A DNA stretch of 64,000 nucleotides from Aureococcus anophagefferens (GCF_000186865.1 NW_008705564.1:1315424-1379423); one strand, 5' to 3'. Shown: positions 8,863 through 18,524, numbered from the stretch's first letter. Made by a program: numbers and translations. Notes: generated by a model from the letters alone, not told the origin.

Positions 8863-11397
8863 TTATCGCACGTTGCAGTTGGCGAGGAGGCCGGGCACGC
8901 CCGACGCGACGCACGCGTTCGCGGCGACGGGGTGGTCCCAGGAGTTGCGCGACGCGAGGAGCCGGCTCGGCCGGTCCGCGGGCGGCGCCGCGGGCGCGCG
9001 GGCCGTCGCGAGGGGCACGTAGGCGGGGAGCAGCTCCCGGTAGACGGCGGCGACGAGCTTCTTCGCCGACGCCTCGTCGGCGTCCTCCGCGGCGACGAGC
9101 GCCTCGCCGAAGGCCGGCGCGGCCCGGGCCGCGGAGTTCCAGAGCGCCGCGGCCTCGGCGCGGACGTCCGCCTCCGTCGCGTCCGCGAGCGCCCGCTTCT
9201 CGTTTTCGCCGAGGCCCGGCTCGAGGAGCGCGAAGGCCTTGGCGCGCGCGAGGTCCGCCGCCGGGATCGGCGACGCCGCGAGCTCGCCGAGCCGCCGCGC
9301 GTAGTCGAGCGCGAACCGCGGGAGCACGTCCGCGTAGGCCGCGAGCGCGACGCGCGCGCCCGCCGCCGGGCCCGGCGCGTTCGGCGCCGCCCGCAAGAAG
9401 GCGAACTCGTACTTGCAGCCCGCGAGCGCCGCGTCGTAGAGGGGCTCGGCGAGCGCGACGTCGACGCGGAGCTGCCAGAGCCGGCCCGCGGCGCGCGACG
9501 CGGCCGTCGCCGCGGCGACGCGGGCCGCGGGGAGCCAGAGGACGAGCTTGGCCCGGGGCGCCGCGCCGGGCTTCGTCGGCGCGCGGTCGATCCAGACCGC
9601 CGCCGGCCCCGCGCCCGCGCCCGCGACGCGCTCGACGGCGGCGCCGGCCTGCGGCTGGCGCTTCGCGGCCATCTCCAGCAGGAAGTCGATGCTCACGGGC
9701 GACGCCGCGGCGGAGTCGACGGCGAAGGGCGACGGCGCGGGGTCGACCTGGCCCGCGGCGAGGCGCGACACGTACGGCGACGGCCGCGGGAACCGCCACC
9801 ACGGCGCGGGCCCGACGGCCGCGACGTCGACGTCGACGTCGAAGTAGCGCACGCGCCGCGCCCGCGTCAGCGCCGACCGCCGCACCTTCGTCCGCACGGT
9901 CCGCGCGTCGAGCTCCGAGAGGCACGCGGCGACGCGGCACCGCTCGGGCGTCAGCAGGTCCGCGAACCGCGACGCCGCCAAGGCCGCGTCGCGCGGCGCC
10001 GCCGCGTAGCGCCGCGCGCCCAGCACGTCAAAGTCGGCGCAGCGCATGTCGTTGGCGAGCTCCGACGCCGTCGGCGGCCGCGGCGGGAAGCGCCACTGGA
10101 GATCCGCGAGGCGCGCGCACTCGTCCGCCGCGTCCTTCCACAGCGGCAGCGGCGTGAGCCGCAGCGCGGCGACGGCGCCGAGGGCGTGCGTCAGGGCCTC
10201 CTCCCACTGGGCGCTCCGCTGGAGGAAGACGCGGACGTGGAAGAGCGCGAAGCCCGACGCGTCGTCGTTCTCGAGGAACGCGCCCGCGGAGAGCGCGGGC
10301 TGGCCCGGCCGCGAGCCGCTCGTCGGCGCCATGGCCCGCAGCTTCGCCTGGAGGCTGCCCGGCCCGCCGTGGCCGAGCACGTGGCTCACGGTCGCGCAGG
10401 GCTTCGCGCGCCGGTACGCGTCCGCGCCGCCGAGGCTCTCGTAGGGCACGCTCCACGTCAGACTCAACACGTCGCGGCCGGAGGCGACGACGACGTTGGA
10501 CCCGCGCTCCAGCGCCGGGAGCGGGTCCCGGGGCTTCCGCGGCGGCCGCGGCGGCGGGCCGTCGCGGAGCGGGCTGCCGAGGTTCCGCGCGGCGCGTTCC
10601 AGCAGGTCGAGCGGGATCGGCGCGACGACGGCGACCGTCGCGTCCTCGGCGACGTAGCGCGCGCGGTAGAGGGACGCGGCCGCGGAAGCCAACGCGTCGC
10701 CGTCGCGCGCCTGGTCGCCGCGCGGCAGCAGCGTCGTCTTCGTGCCCGGGCCGAAGCGCGACAGCGGGCCGACCGCGCGGTGCCGCAGCAGCTCGAGCTC
10801 GAGCGCCGCGCCGCGCGGCGGGCCCTTGAGCTCGGCGTCGACGCGCTTCACCTCGCGGCGCGCCGTCGCGCCGTCGAACCTGTCCGCCGTCCGCGGCGAC
10901 AGCGCGTCGCCGTACGCCGCGAGGAGGCGGCCGACGCGGCTCGGGAAGCACGACGCGACGTACGTCGTGCAGTCGAAGGCCGTGTAGGCGTTGGCGTTGC
11001 CGTCGAAGCTCGCCGCGACGGCCTCGAGGTCGCCCGCGCGCATGACGAGGTGCTCCGTGAGGTGGCTCAGGCCCTCGACGGGCTCGCGGAGCTGGCCCGC
11101 GCCGACCGTCGCCGCGACCGTCGCGTCGCGCGCGGACGCGTCGCTCGCGAGCAGCACGCGCAGGCCCGACGCGAAGCGCAGCAGCCGGTAGGCGCGCAGG
11201 TCCCCGGGGCTGCCGGCGACGTCCTCGCGCACGTAGGACGGCGGCGGCGGCGGTGAAGGTTTGGGCGCGAGCGCGGCGGCCTGGCTCGCCGGCAGGAGCG
11301 CGCTGGTGGCGAGGAGCCGGCGCCGCTGGATGGGCTTCAGGGCGCAGGCCGCCGCGCAGAGCAGCAGCAGCAGCAGGCGCCTAGGAGCGCCGCGCAT
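8863..11397 (-). CDS. M16 metallopeptidase with plastid/thylakoid-type leader
   Basis: 844 residues in one exon. The zinc-binding site is intact: HLTEH (the inverted HxxEH of M16 peptidases), then about 70 residues later REVKRVDAE, which aligns with the third ligand region of insulysin-type enzymes. The N terminus is bipartite: a signal peptide (RRLLLLLLCAAACALKP), then a twin-arginine-like second signal (QRRRLLATSALLPASQAAALA), suggesting import into a complex plastid and delivery to the thylakoid lumen. The rest fits the repeated M16 fold, with later domains more divergent. A role in clearing peptides, as for plastid presequence peptidases, is possible but not shown. The ATG at 11397 was chosen because it begins exactly at the signal peptide. 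Confidence 0.75.
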   Translation of the reverse strand: MRGAPRRLLLLLLCAAACALKPIQRRRLLATSALLPASQAAALAPKPSPPPPPSYVREDVAGSPGDLRAYRLLRFASGLRVLLASDASARDATVAATVGAGQLREPVEGLSHLTEHLVMRAGDLEAVAASFDGNANAYTAFDCTTYVASCFPSRVGRLLAAYGDALSPRTADRFDGATARREVKRVDAELKGPPRGAALELELLRHRAVGPLSRFGPGTKTTLLPRGDQARDGDALASAAASLYRARYVAEDATVAVVAPIPLDLLERAARNLGSPLRDGPPPRPPRKPRDPLPALERGSNVVVASGRDVLSLTWSVPYESLGGADAYRRAKPCATVSHVLGHGGPGSLQAKLRAMAPTSGSRPGQPALSAGAFLENDDASGFALFHVRVFLQRSAQWEEALTHALGAVAALRLTPLPLWKDAADECARLADLQWRFPPRPPTASELANDMRCADFDVLGARRYAAAPRDAALAASRFADLLTPERCRVAACLSELDARTVRTKVRRSALTRARRVRYFDVDVDVAAVGPAPWWRFPRPSPYVSRLAAGQVDPAPSPFAVDSAAASPVSIDFLLEMAAKRQPQAGAAVERVAGAGAGPAAVWIDRAPTKPGAAPRAKLVLWLPAARVAAATAASRAAGRLWQLRVDVALAEPLYDAALAGCKYEFAFLRAAPNAPGPAAGARVALAAYADVLPRFALDYARRLGELAASPIPAADLARAKAFALLEPGLGENEKRALADATEADVRAEAAALWNSAARAAPAFGEALVAAEDADEASAKKLVAAVYRELLPAYVPLATARAPAAPPADRPSRLLASRNSWDHPVAANACVASGVPGLLANCNVR

Positions 11398-11661
11398 CGT
11401 CGCGCTGACGAGTTTGCAAGGCGTGCGCGGTCGTGACGCTCCAGTCGCACGTTCGCGAGCTTCCAGGCGACGGTGATGCTCAACTCGATGAGACTCAGTC
11501 GAGTTCAGCCGCCCATCGCGCGCCGCCGATGGCGCACGTGTGCTCTTGCGGCCGCGCCGGCTTGTGGAGGTTTTCCAGGTCGGCCGACGCCCGAGTTTGG
11601 AGGCGACCGCCGCGACCGCCGCGTCGACAGGGCGAGGGATCCCACCGGCGCGCCGCCGCGC

Positions 11662-12597
11662 ATGGAGGATAATCCTTTCGCCGACGCGTCCGTGAGCGAG
11701 AGCGCCCTGTCGTCGAGCGCCATGCCGAGCGACGAGCCGCTCCCGTCGTGGCTCGAGGAGCCGGCGCCGCCGCCGCCCGCGCCGACCTACGCGCCCGCGC
11801 CGCCCGCCGGCTACGCCGCGCCGCCGGCGACGAACCAGTGGGCGCCGCCGAGCGAGGCCGCCGCCTGGGGCCCGCCGCCGCCGGGCGGGCCGCCGCCCGG
11901 CGGGCCGAACCCGTACGCGCCGGCGCCGACGAACGGCGACGCCGCGCGGTCGCCGAAGCCGGAGCCGACGAAGGACGGCCTGATCACGACCATGCGCCTG
12001 CTGAACATGGGCGTGTCCGTGCTCATGTCCGCCGCCGCCTGCATCAAGCTCCTGTCGCTGCCCGCGTTCAACACGGGCATTTTGGCCATCTACATCTGGT
12101 TCTTCGCCGTGCTCCTCTGCTGCTTCGAGACGCACCTGAAGCAGGTGTCGAAGATCATCGGCAACAACTTCGGCTTCCTCTACCACGTCAAGGGCCGCTG
12201 CGTCTTCTTCGTGCTCTGCTCCATGCTCTGCTTCAGCCTCGGCCTCATCGGCCTCATCTCGGGCGTCGGCCTCCTCGCCTGCGCGGGCTACAACGCCTAC
12301 GTCATCTACAAGCACCCGGAGTACGAGGCGGAGATGCTCCACGCCGACGTCGAGCAGCTCGGCCCCGGGTCCGCGACGGACCTCGCGGCGACGGTCTACG
12401 CGCCCCCGGGCGCGGCGCGCGCGCACCAGCAGGGCGACTGGCTCTCGGGCGGCGCGGCCCTCGCGGCCCAGAACCCGGAGCTCGCCGCGTCGGCCGGCGC
12501 CGCGGCCTACTCCTGGGCCCAGCAGAACCCGGACCAGGCCGCGTCCCTCGCGTCGTCCGCGTCGAACGCCGCGTACCGCCCGCCGGGCGGCATCTGA
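11662..12597 (+). CDS. COPI-associated-type membrane protein
   Basis: 311 residues. The first about 105 are Pro/Ala-rich and disordered (repeated GPPPGG-type stretches). A four-helix membrane core follows (VSVLMSAAACIKLLSL, LAIYIWFFAVLLCCFE, CVFFVLCSMLCFSLGL, LIGLISGVGLLACAGY). The motif HLKQVSKIIGNNFGFLYHVK with following KGRC is characteristic of the COPI_assoc family, whose members sit in Golgi/endosomal membranes. The C-terminal tail is Ala/Gln-rich with NPELAAS/NPDQAAS near-repeats. The start at 11662 precedes the acidic NPF motif (EDNPFADAS), a possible EH-domain binding site. Localisation is inferred from the family. Confidence 0.7.
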   Translation: MEDNPFADASVSESALSSSAMPSDEPLPSWLEEPAPPPPAPTYAPAPPAGYAAPPATNQWAPPSEAAAWGPPPPGGPPPGGPNPYAPAPTNGDAARSPKPEPTKDGLITTMRLLNMGVSVLMSAAACIKLLSLPAFNTGILAIYIWFFAVLLCCFETHLKQVSKIIGNNFGFLYHVKGRCVFFVLCSMLCFSLGLIGLISGVGLLACAGYNAYVIYKHPEYEAEMLHADVEQLGPGSATDLAATVYAPPGAARAHQQGDWLSGGAALAAQNPELAASAGAAAYSWAQQNPDQAASLASSASNAAYRPPGGI

Positions 12598-12815
12598 GGC
12601 CCGTAAGCGCTCGGGGTCTCGCTTCTTTCTCCGCGGGTGGTCCGCTGCAGGCGGCGGCGCGCCGTCGCCTTCTCGGCTGGCTGGCCCTGGCGTCGTACGC
12701 GCCGTTCAACATCGCTCGTTGATCCCCTCGTTGCCGTAAACTCCAACCTTGAATGCACGCGCTCGAAACAGCTCGCATGAGCTCTCGATCCTCTTCACAT
12801 AGCTGCTACTTGCAA

Positions 12816-13472
12816 ATGGGCCTGCTCAAAGTCGCACTGCTTGCTTGCACGGCTTCGGCCCTCGCGCCGCAGCAGCGCAAGAGCGGCGTCCGCGTGAAAG
12901 CGGCGCAAAAGGTCGCCGGCAACGTGCTCGCCGCCTCGAGCTTCCTGGGTTTGGTCATCGCCCAGCCGGCCTACGCGTCCATCGAGTCCGCGGCCGTGAA
13001 CGTGGCCGACAGCGCGTACCCCATCATCGAAAAGCTGCAGAAGAAGGACGTGGCGCCCGTGGTGTCGAAGGCGCTGGGCGCCGCGCTCGGCGGCGACCCC
13101 GTGTCCGTGCTCAAGGTCGCCAAGGCCGCGGACGAGGCGCTGATCTCGACGGACCCGGCGAAGCTCGTCGCCGTGCTCAAGGCCGTCGACGTCGCGCTCG
13201 TCGACGCGCTGAAGACCAACGGCGTCGTGCCGCCGCTCAAGGACGTCGAGGACGTCGCCCGCGCCGCGGCCGCCGCGGCCGCGACGACGGACAAGGCCAA
13301 GATCAAGGAGGCCTCCGGGGCCCTGGTGGCCGCGGGCAACACGGCGAACAAGCTCGAGGTCGTCGCCGTGCTCGCCGACGGCGCGAAGCTCGCGAAGACG
13401 ATCAACCCGGCGGACGCGACGGCCGCGACGGGCGCGGTCCTCGAGCTCCTCAAGGAGGTCGGCGCCCAGTAG
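12816..13472 (+). CDS. Predicted thylakoid-lumen protein of unknown function
   Basis: 218 residues. It begins with a signal peptide (MGLLKVALLACTASALAPQQ) whose ASA-LAP junction resembles the ASAFAP site of red-lineage plastid leaders, then a basic transit stretch, then a second hydrophobic segment (LAASSFLGLVIAQPAYA) ending in AYA, a typical thylakoid processing site. The mature region (from SIESAAVNV) is helical and very Ala/Val/Lys/Asp-rich with loosely repeated units (KAADEAL, VLKAVDVAL, AALVAAGNTANKLEVV). Upstream in-frame ATGs exist (12753, 12777), but only the 12816 start places the signal peptide at the N terminus. Function unknown. Confidence 0.65.
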   Translation: MGLLKVALLACTASALAPQQRKSGVRVKAAQKVAGNVLAASSFLGLVIAQPAYASIESAAVNVADSAYPIIEKLQKKDVAPVVSKALGAALGGDPVSVLKVAKAADEALISTDPAKLVAVLKAVDVALVDALKTNGVVPPLKDVEDVARAAAAAAATTDKAKIKEASGALVAAGNTANKLEVVAVLADGAKLAKTINPADATAATGAVLELLKEVGAQ

Positions 13473-13771
13473 ACACGCCATAAGGCGCGATTAAGCGAGT
13501 TCGACTGGGAAACGTGGCGCGATAGCCGCCGCGCTCACCTCCGCGCCTGATTGCACGGAGGCAAGCCTGCAATTTGAAGGCATCCTTGATGGTGAACCAG
13601 TTCTGCAGTGGAGAACTCTCCGATGGGAGCTGCTTCAGCTTGAGGTTGTGCGACTTGTGCGAGGGCGCGAACGCTGTCTGCGCGCAGCGGGCGACGAGGA
13701 GCTGTTCGAGCGCACGAAGTGGGCCCGTGGTGTCCAGCGGTCAAGGTGCTCTTCGCTGACCCGGCAGCACG
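13473..13771. other. Intergenic, 299 bp, nothing recognised
   Basis: Between the lumenal protein and the SpoU-type gene. Slightly lower GC than the genes. Short frames exist on both strands but none has family-like content. It presumably holds the 3' end of one gene and the promoter of the next. Confidence 0.5.
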
Positions 13772-14527
13772 ATGGGTCCCACCATCCTCTTTGCGGCGCT
13801 GCTCCTCGCACAACCGCTGGAGTCGCTCCGCTTCGGCCGCGCGCGCGTCGCGGAGAGCATCCGGCGCCGCCACGGCGGCATCACCGTCGCCGTCGAGGAC
13901 GTGCGCAAGGAGAACGTGGCGCTCATCGCGCGGACCTGCGAGGCGCTCGGCCTCGCGTCGATCCACCTCATCTACACGCCGGAGATGGTCCCGCAGACGC
14001 GCGCCTTCGCGCGGCTCTCGGACAAGCTGAAGCGCGTGACGCTGAGCCGCATCAGCCGCTCCGCGACGGACTGGATCCGCGTCGAGACGCACGCCTCCGC
14101 GGCGTCGTTCGTGGCCGCCGCGCGCGCGGACGGCTTGCGCGTCGTCGCGACGACGCCGCCGGACGCCGCGGGCCTCGCGCGCGACGTCTACGACGACCGC
14201 GACGACTGGGTCGACGGCGGCGTCGCGCTCTGCTTCGGGAGCGAGGCCCACGGCCTCTCGGACGAGCTCCTCGCGGCCGCGGACCTGCGCGTCACCGTGC
14301 CGCAGGCGGGCCTCACGCAGTCGCTCAACGTGGCGTCGTGCGCGGCGCTCGTGCTCGGCGAGGTGCTCCGCCGGCGAACCTTCGCGCCGCTCGGCGACGG
14401 CGAGCGAGCGGTGCTCGAAGCCGCGGCCCTCGCGCCGCCCGTCCGCCTCCACAACAAGGCGAGCCTGAAGCGGGAGATGCGGGAAAACGCCCACGCGATG
14501 AAGACCGCGCGGGAGGTCTACGACTAA
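13772..14527 (+). CDS. SpoU/TrmH-family RNA 2'-O-methyltransferase
   Basis: 251 residues. The three SPOUT motifs are present: ITVAVEDVRKENVALIARTC (motif 1, with the N that precedes the catalytic region), VALCFGSEAHGLSDELL (motif 2, AdoMet-binding knot, FGSEAHGLS) and TQSLNVASCAALVLGEVL (motif 3, SLNVA). These define SpoU enzymes that methylate the 2'-OH of a tRNA or rRNA ribose. Motif 2 to 3 spacing is normal. The N terminus (ILFAALLLAQPLES) is hydrophobic and could be an organelle leader. The usual TrmH C-terminal helix is replaced by a short basic tail. The RNA target cannot be read from the sequence. Confidence 0.8.
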   Translation: MGPTILFAALLLAQPLESLRFGRARVAESIRRRHGGITVAVEDVRKENVALIARTCEALGLASIHLIYTPEMVPQTRAFARLSDKLKRVTLSRISRSATDWIRVETHASAASFVAAARADGLRVVATTPPDAAGLARDVYDDRDDWVDGGVALCFGSEAHGLSDELLAAADLRVTVPQAGLTQSLNVASCAALVLGEVLRRRTFAPLGDGERAVLEAAALAPPVRLHNKASLKREMRENAHAMKTAREVYD

Positions 14528-14561
14528 GCGCGGGCGCTCGCCACCTCGTGCGCAGCATGCA

Positions 14562-15752
14562 CTAGACGTGCTGTTTAGTATACGTGAAACCCGGACGTCC
14601 GGCCCGGGCCTCCTGCTCCGCGAGCGCGAGCACCGCGGCCGCGGGACACGGGGGGTTCGCGCTCCGCGCGTAGAGGCACGACGGTCGCGTGGGGTCCTCC
14701 GCCGCGAGCGCGAGCACCGCGCCCGCGTCTCTCCAGTGAGGCGCGGGGACGCCGTGGAAAAAGTGCGCGTGCGTCGCGTCCGCGGTCGAGGGCTGGTAGA
14801 GCACGACGCCGTCGCTCGCGAAGGCGGACACGTACGAAAAGCTGCTCTTCGCCGTCACGAGAACGTCGGCCGAGACCATGTCCGCGATCGCCTGGAGCGG
14901 GTCGCCGTCGAGGTGCATCGTGGCCAGCTCCGGGAGCCGGCCGAAATCTTCGGGACGGCCCTCCGAGTAGACGTGGAACTCGAGGCGCGAGCCCCGGAAA
15001 TACGTCGGGAGCGCGCGCGCCATTCGCTCGTACCACGCGTTGTCGGTGACCCGGTATTTGTCCCGGCGCCTCGCGGGGCTCACGTCTCCTCGGCGGACGT
15101 GCATCGCGACGACGACGCGGTCCGAGGGCGCGATGGCGGAGGGCGGCAGCGCGTCCGACGAGTTCTGAGCCCTCTCAAAATTTCTGCGCGCGGACGGCGC
15201 GCGGTGCGAGGGTCGTCGAGTTCTGGACCCAGAGTCGGGAAGCGTACTCGGCGCAATAGACGCACCCCGCGCCGCCGAGGCTTCTCGCCGCGGCCGCGAG
15301 GCCCGCGCGCAGGCCCGCCTCGTTGCTAAATTTCGCGAGGTGGATGCAAGTCGCAAAGTCGGGCGGGCGGGTCACGATGCTTGGCAAGCCGAGGCCCTTC
15401 AGAAGCGCTTGGCAGCTATACCTGCGCACGCGGGGAGATTTCGCGAGCGCCGGCCGGCGCGACGCTCGTCGACTCGGCGCTCGCTCGCCCGTGAGATATA
15501 AATGCTTCTGGCCCGTGGGAGCTTGCAATGGGGCCGCCCGCCTCCATTCCAAATTCTTCCGCCATGAACAAGAGGTACCTGATGAAGGGCGTGGGGACGT
15601 GCGACGAGTCGTGACGCTGACGGGCGCGTGGCCAGAACGCCATTCGCACCGCACCCATCTCCGCGAGCGTGAGCATAAAACACGGTGCGCGAGGCGACCA
15701 GATGTGGAGCCGCGCATGTCGCGAGGACGACCAGCAGTTGCGCTGGGGTCAT
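14562..15752 (-). CDS. Fucosyltransferase-like protein with HxRRGD motif (multi-exon, 5' part uncertain)
   Basis: The 3' exon (from about 15175 down to 14562) encodes RVVVAMHVRRGDVSPA, the GDP-fucose-binding HxRRGD-type motif of GT-B fucosyltransferases, then ADVLVTAKSSFSYVSAF, resembling their second nucleotide-sugar segment. An upstream exon ends about YCAEYASRLW; a GT-AG intron of about 55-65 bp with its acceptor at GGGCTCAG joins it in frame to NSSDALPPS. A signal peptide (TPAQLLVVLATCAAPHLVAS, ATG at 15752) lies in another frame upstream, so at least one more intron is needed, which I could not place. A Golgi-resident sugar transferase is the inference. GT11 or O-fucosyltransferase-like membership is not resolved. 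Confidence 0.5.
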
Positions 15753-15878
15753 CGCAGATGTCGTGAGCCCACGCCGTGTGGCGAAGGATTTAGCGACTCA
15801 AACTCAAGTCTCCGCTTTGCCAGCGGAGCCCCCTTTCAGGCCTCTGACTAGCGGGCACCTTACGTCGCCTTCGGGCAC
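15753..15878. other. Short intergenic interval, nothing recognised
   Basis: It separates two minus-strand genes: the 3' side of the hydrolase gene ends at 15879 and the fucosyltransferase-like start is at 15752. No motif is evident beyond a short imperfect hairpin near CTCCGCTTTGCCAGCGGAG (15810-15828), possibly a 3'-end structure. Confidence 0.35.
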
Positions 15879-17291
15879 TCAGGCGTAGCCCTCGAGCTCG
15901 CTGTCCGAGTCCTCGTCCATGGGGACGGGGGCCTGGGGCGGCGGCTTGGCCGCCATGCCCGGCGGCTTCGGCTCGCCGGAGACGCAGGCCTTGCAGCGGC
16001 GCGTCGCGCCCTTGGAGAGCTGGGTCTTCGAGAAGAGGGCCGGGTCCGTCGCGCCGCAGGCGGCGCAGGGGAACTGGTGGAGGGCCTGCCACCCGGCGGC
16101 CGGCGCGCCGAGGCCCGGCGGCGCGGGCGCGGCCTTCTTCGCGGGCGCGGGCGCGGGCGCGGGCGCGGCCCGGGGCAGCCCCGGCGGCGGCGGCGCCTTC
16201 GACAGGCCCGGCGGCGCGGCGGGCTTGGGCGCGGGCTTCTTCGGGGAGCCGGGCGGCGTCTTCTTCGCCGGCCGGGGCGACGCGGGCTTGGCCGCGGGCT
16301 TGAGGCCCGGCGGCGGCGCGGGCGCGCGCGCGTCCGCCGCGGGCGCGGGCGCGGGCTTCGGCGCGGCGGCCTTCTTGGGCGCCTCGACGAGCTCGGGCTT
16401 CGCCGGCGGCGGCGCCGCGGCGTGGGAGACGCGGCGGGGCTTGTCGCGGGAGACGAAGCCCCAGTTTTTCAGGGCTTTGGCGAGCGCGGAGCCCTCGGTC
16501 GCCGAATTCTCGCAGTGGCCGAGGCCGTCCTCGACGTGGAGCGTGAGCTTCTTGTAGCCGCGGTCCAACAGGCGGCTCAGGGACCGCAGGCAGAGCGACG
16601 GCGCGATGGTCGCGTCGCGGGACCCGTGCCAGACGACGACCTTGAGCTGCTTGTTGGACGACGACACGGGCGTCGCGGAATAGAGCTGCCCGAAGGAGCA
16701 GAAGACGCCGCCGACGCACTTGGCGTGGGTCGTCGCCGCGTCCAAGGCCGTGCAGCCGCCCTGGGACTCGCCGAAGAGGGCGACCCTGCCGTAGTCGCCG
16801 CCGTAGCGCGCGGCCTCGCCGTCCATCGCCGCGTGGACCAAACGCCGCGACTCCGCCAAATCGTGCAAATCGATGTCCTCCTCGATCTCCGGCCGGCCCT
16901 CGGCGCCCCCGTGGTCGCTGAAGTAGTCGTGCCAGGCCGCCTCCGTCGGCTTGTCGGGGCCGTAGCACGAGATCTTCCGCCGCGGCGCGTTCAAAAACAC
17001 GAGCCGCACTTTGTCGCGCGCGTCGCCCATCTGCTCGAGCTGCGGCAGCCAGGACTCGGCGCAGGACCGCCCGCTGCAGGCGAAGCCGTGGAGGAGGAGC
17101 AGGGAGCAGGTGGCCTCGGCGCCGTGCGCCGGCTCGACGACGTAGGGCCGCGGCAGCTGCGGGGGCTTCGGCTCGCCGGCGACGTCCGCCCGCACCGTGT
17201 TCGGCGACCCGTTCTCGTCCGTCGCCGGCCGCGGGCGGTCGCCGGACCGGCGGTTCCGCCCGCCGCGGCGCTGGCGCCCGTTGGCGCTCAT
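15879..17291 (-). CDS. Alpha/beta hydrolase (acyl-thioesterase/carboxylesterase-like) with Pro-rich linker and zinc motif
   Basis: 470 residues. The N-terminal half is an alpha/beta hydrolase of the LYPLA/phospholipase-carboxylesterase type: LLLLHGFACSG (oxyanion strand), GESQGGCTALDA (nucleophile Ser), WHGSRDATI (catalytic Asp) and DGLGHCEN (catalytic His). All triad residues are present. Residues about 290-410 are a low-complexity Pro/Ala/Lys/Gly linker with repeated PPGL units. The C terminus has CAACGATDPALFSKTQLSK followed by RRCKAC, an Stc1-like C-x2-C...C-x2-C finger also seen in the MYND protein at 7307-8302, and an acidic end (MDEDSDSELEGYA). The fusion of esterase and zinc motif is unusual. 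It is divergent from the gene at 17472. Confidence 0.8.
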   Translation of the reverse strand: MSANGRQRRGGRNRRSGDRPRPATDENGSPNTVRADVAGEPKPPQLPRPYVVEPAHGAEATCSLLLLHGFACSGRSCAESWLPQLEQMGDARDKVRLVFLNAPRRKISCYGPDKPTEAAWHDYFSDHGGAEGRPEIEEDIDLHDLAESRRLVHAAMDGEAARYGGDYGRVALFGESQGGCTALDAATTHAKCVGGVFCSFGQLYSATPVSSSNKQLKVVVWHGSRDATIAPSLCLRSLSRLLDRGYKKLTLHVEDGLGHCENSATEGSALAKALKNWGFVSRDKPRRVSHAAAPPPAKPELVEAPKKAAAPKPAPAPAADARAPAPPPGLKPAAKPASPRPAKKTPPGSPKKPAPKPAAPPGLSKAPPPPGLPRAAPAPAPAPAKKAAPAPPGLGAPAAGWQALHQFPCAACGATDPALFSKTQLSKGATRRCKACVSGEPKPPGMAAKPPPQAPVPMDEDSDSELEGYA

Positions 17292-17471
17292 GACAGACGC
17301 GAGCTTCGCGCGCTTCGCGGCGATCGCCGGCGTTTGCCCGCCGCTGCGCGAGCGAGCGCGCGCCGCCGCGGAGAGCATGGCCCTCGGCCAAAAACCGTCG
17401 CGCGCGTCCGCATAAATCGGCCGACGCGGCCATCGACCGCATACATGCGCCGCATACATACGTGCGCATCG

Positions 17472-18524
17472 ATGCGACGCTGCGCGGCGCTGCTCCTCGC
17501 GACGACGACGGCTCTGAACCCGCTGCAGAGGTGGCAGTACGAGCAGAAGCAGAAGGCGCCCGTGCGCTACAGCGGCGCGCGGGACCTCGCGAGCCTGTCG
17601 CCCGTCTTCTGGCGCTGGGTCGCCGACGCCGACCAGCCGTCGGCGCTCGCCTGCCCGGAGCTCGAGCCGACGCGCGCGCGGCGCCTCGCGGACGCCGCCA
17701 GAGACCTCTGCGGCGTCGACGTCGCCTGCGACGCCGTCGCCGGCGTGTCGACGCTGACCGTCGCCGACCGGCCGCCGGGCCGGCGCTTCGACGCGCCGAG
17801 CGAGACGGACACGTCCGGCGACGCGGCGCGCGCCGCGGGCGCGGCGGCCGCGCGGCGAAAGACGGAGGCGTTCGTCGAGCGCGTGCTCGTGCAGATGCGG
17901 CAGTGCCCCTTCACGGGCTCCAAGTCCCGCGCGGCCGTGGGCCTCGAGGAGTTCGGCGTCGACGCGGCGCCGATCCTCTACGGCTACTCGGCCGCGGGCG
18001 ACGTCGCCGGGCTGCTCGCGGACGTCTGGGCGGTCCTCGACGGCTTCCGGCGCGCGGGGCCCGACGGCTACTCGTCGATCCTCATCGCCTGCCCGGCCTT
18101 CGACGGCGACTTCGAGAAATGGACGCGGGAGATCTTCCCGGCGCTCGAGGCGACGCTGCTGGCCGCGGACGCGTCCCGCGAACTGGGCATCGTGTGCTTC
18201 CATCCCGACTACGCGACGCCGGACCCGCAATGGCTCGCGACGCACCGCTTCGGCCACATGTACGCGCCGCCGACGCTGCGGCGCTGGCTCGAAAACGCCG
18301 ACGCGGACCTCGCGGGCGCGCTCGACGACGACGACCTCCAGTACCTCGGCTCCTACATGCGGCGGACGCCCGTCGCGACGATCAACGTCCTCTGGAGCGC
18401 GCAGCTCGAGGCCGCGGAGCGCAAGCGCGAGAGCAAGGCGCTCTACGCGCGGAACCTCCGGCGGCTCCACGGCGAGGGCCGGGACGCGCTCGAGGACGCC
18501 GCGCGGCGCGAACGGCGGGGCTAA
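17472..18524 (+). CDS. DUF1415-like protein with organellar leader
   Basis: 350 residues from the ATG at 17472, which opens a short hydrophobic leader (MRRCAALLLATTTALNP). The core resembles DUF1415: QMRQCPFTGSKSRA (conserved CPF), then ILIACPAFDGDF, then GIVCFHPDYATPD (conserved FHPxY), then a tryptophan-bearing helix near TLRRWLENADADLA. Function of the family is unknown. It is convergent with the CHK-like kinase (91 bp between stops) and divergent from the hydrolase gene. Confidence 0.65.
   Translation: MRRCAALLLATTTALNPLQRWQYEQKQKAPVRYSGARDLASLSPVFWRWVADADQPSALACPELEPTRARRLADAARDLCGVDVACDAVAGVSTLTVADRPPGRRFDAPSETDTSGDAARAAGAAAARRKTEAFVERVLVQMRQCPFTGSKSRAAVGLEEFGVDAAPILYGYSAAGDVAGLLADVWAVLDGFRRAGPDGYSSILIACPAFDGDFEKWTREIFPALEATLLAADASRELGIVCFHPDYATPDPQWLATHRFGHMYAPPTLRRWLENADADLAGALDDDDLQYLGSYMRRTPVATINVLWSAQLEAAERKRESKALYARNLRRLHGEGRDALEDAARRERRG

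Noticed and set aside
8338..11256. Long plus-strand frame (972 codons) opposite the M16 peptidase
   Set aside because: Antisense shadow of a GC-rich gene: Arg-dominated, no motif; the minus strand has an intact HxxEH site.
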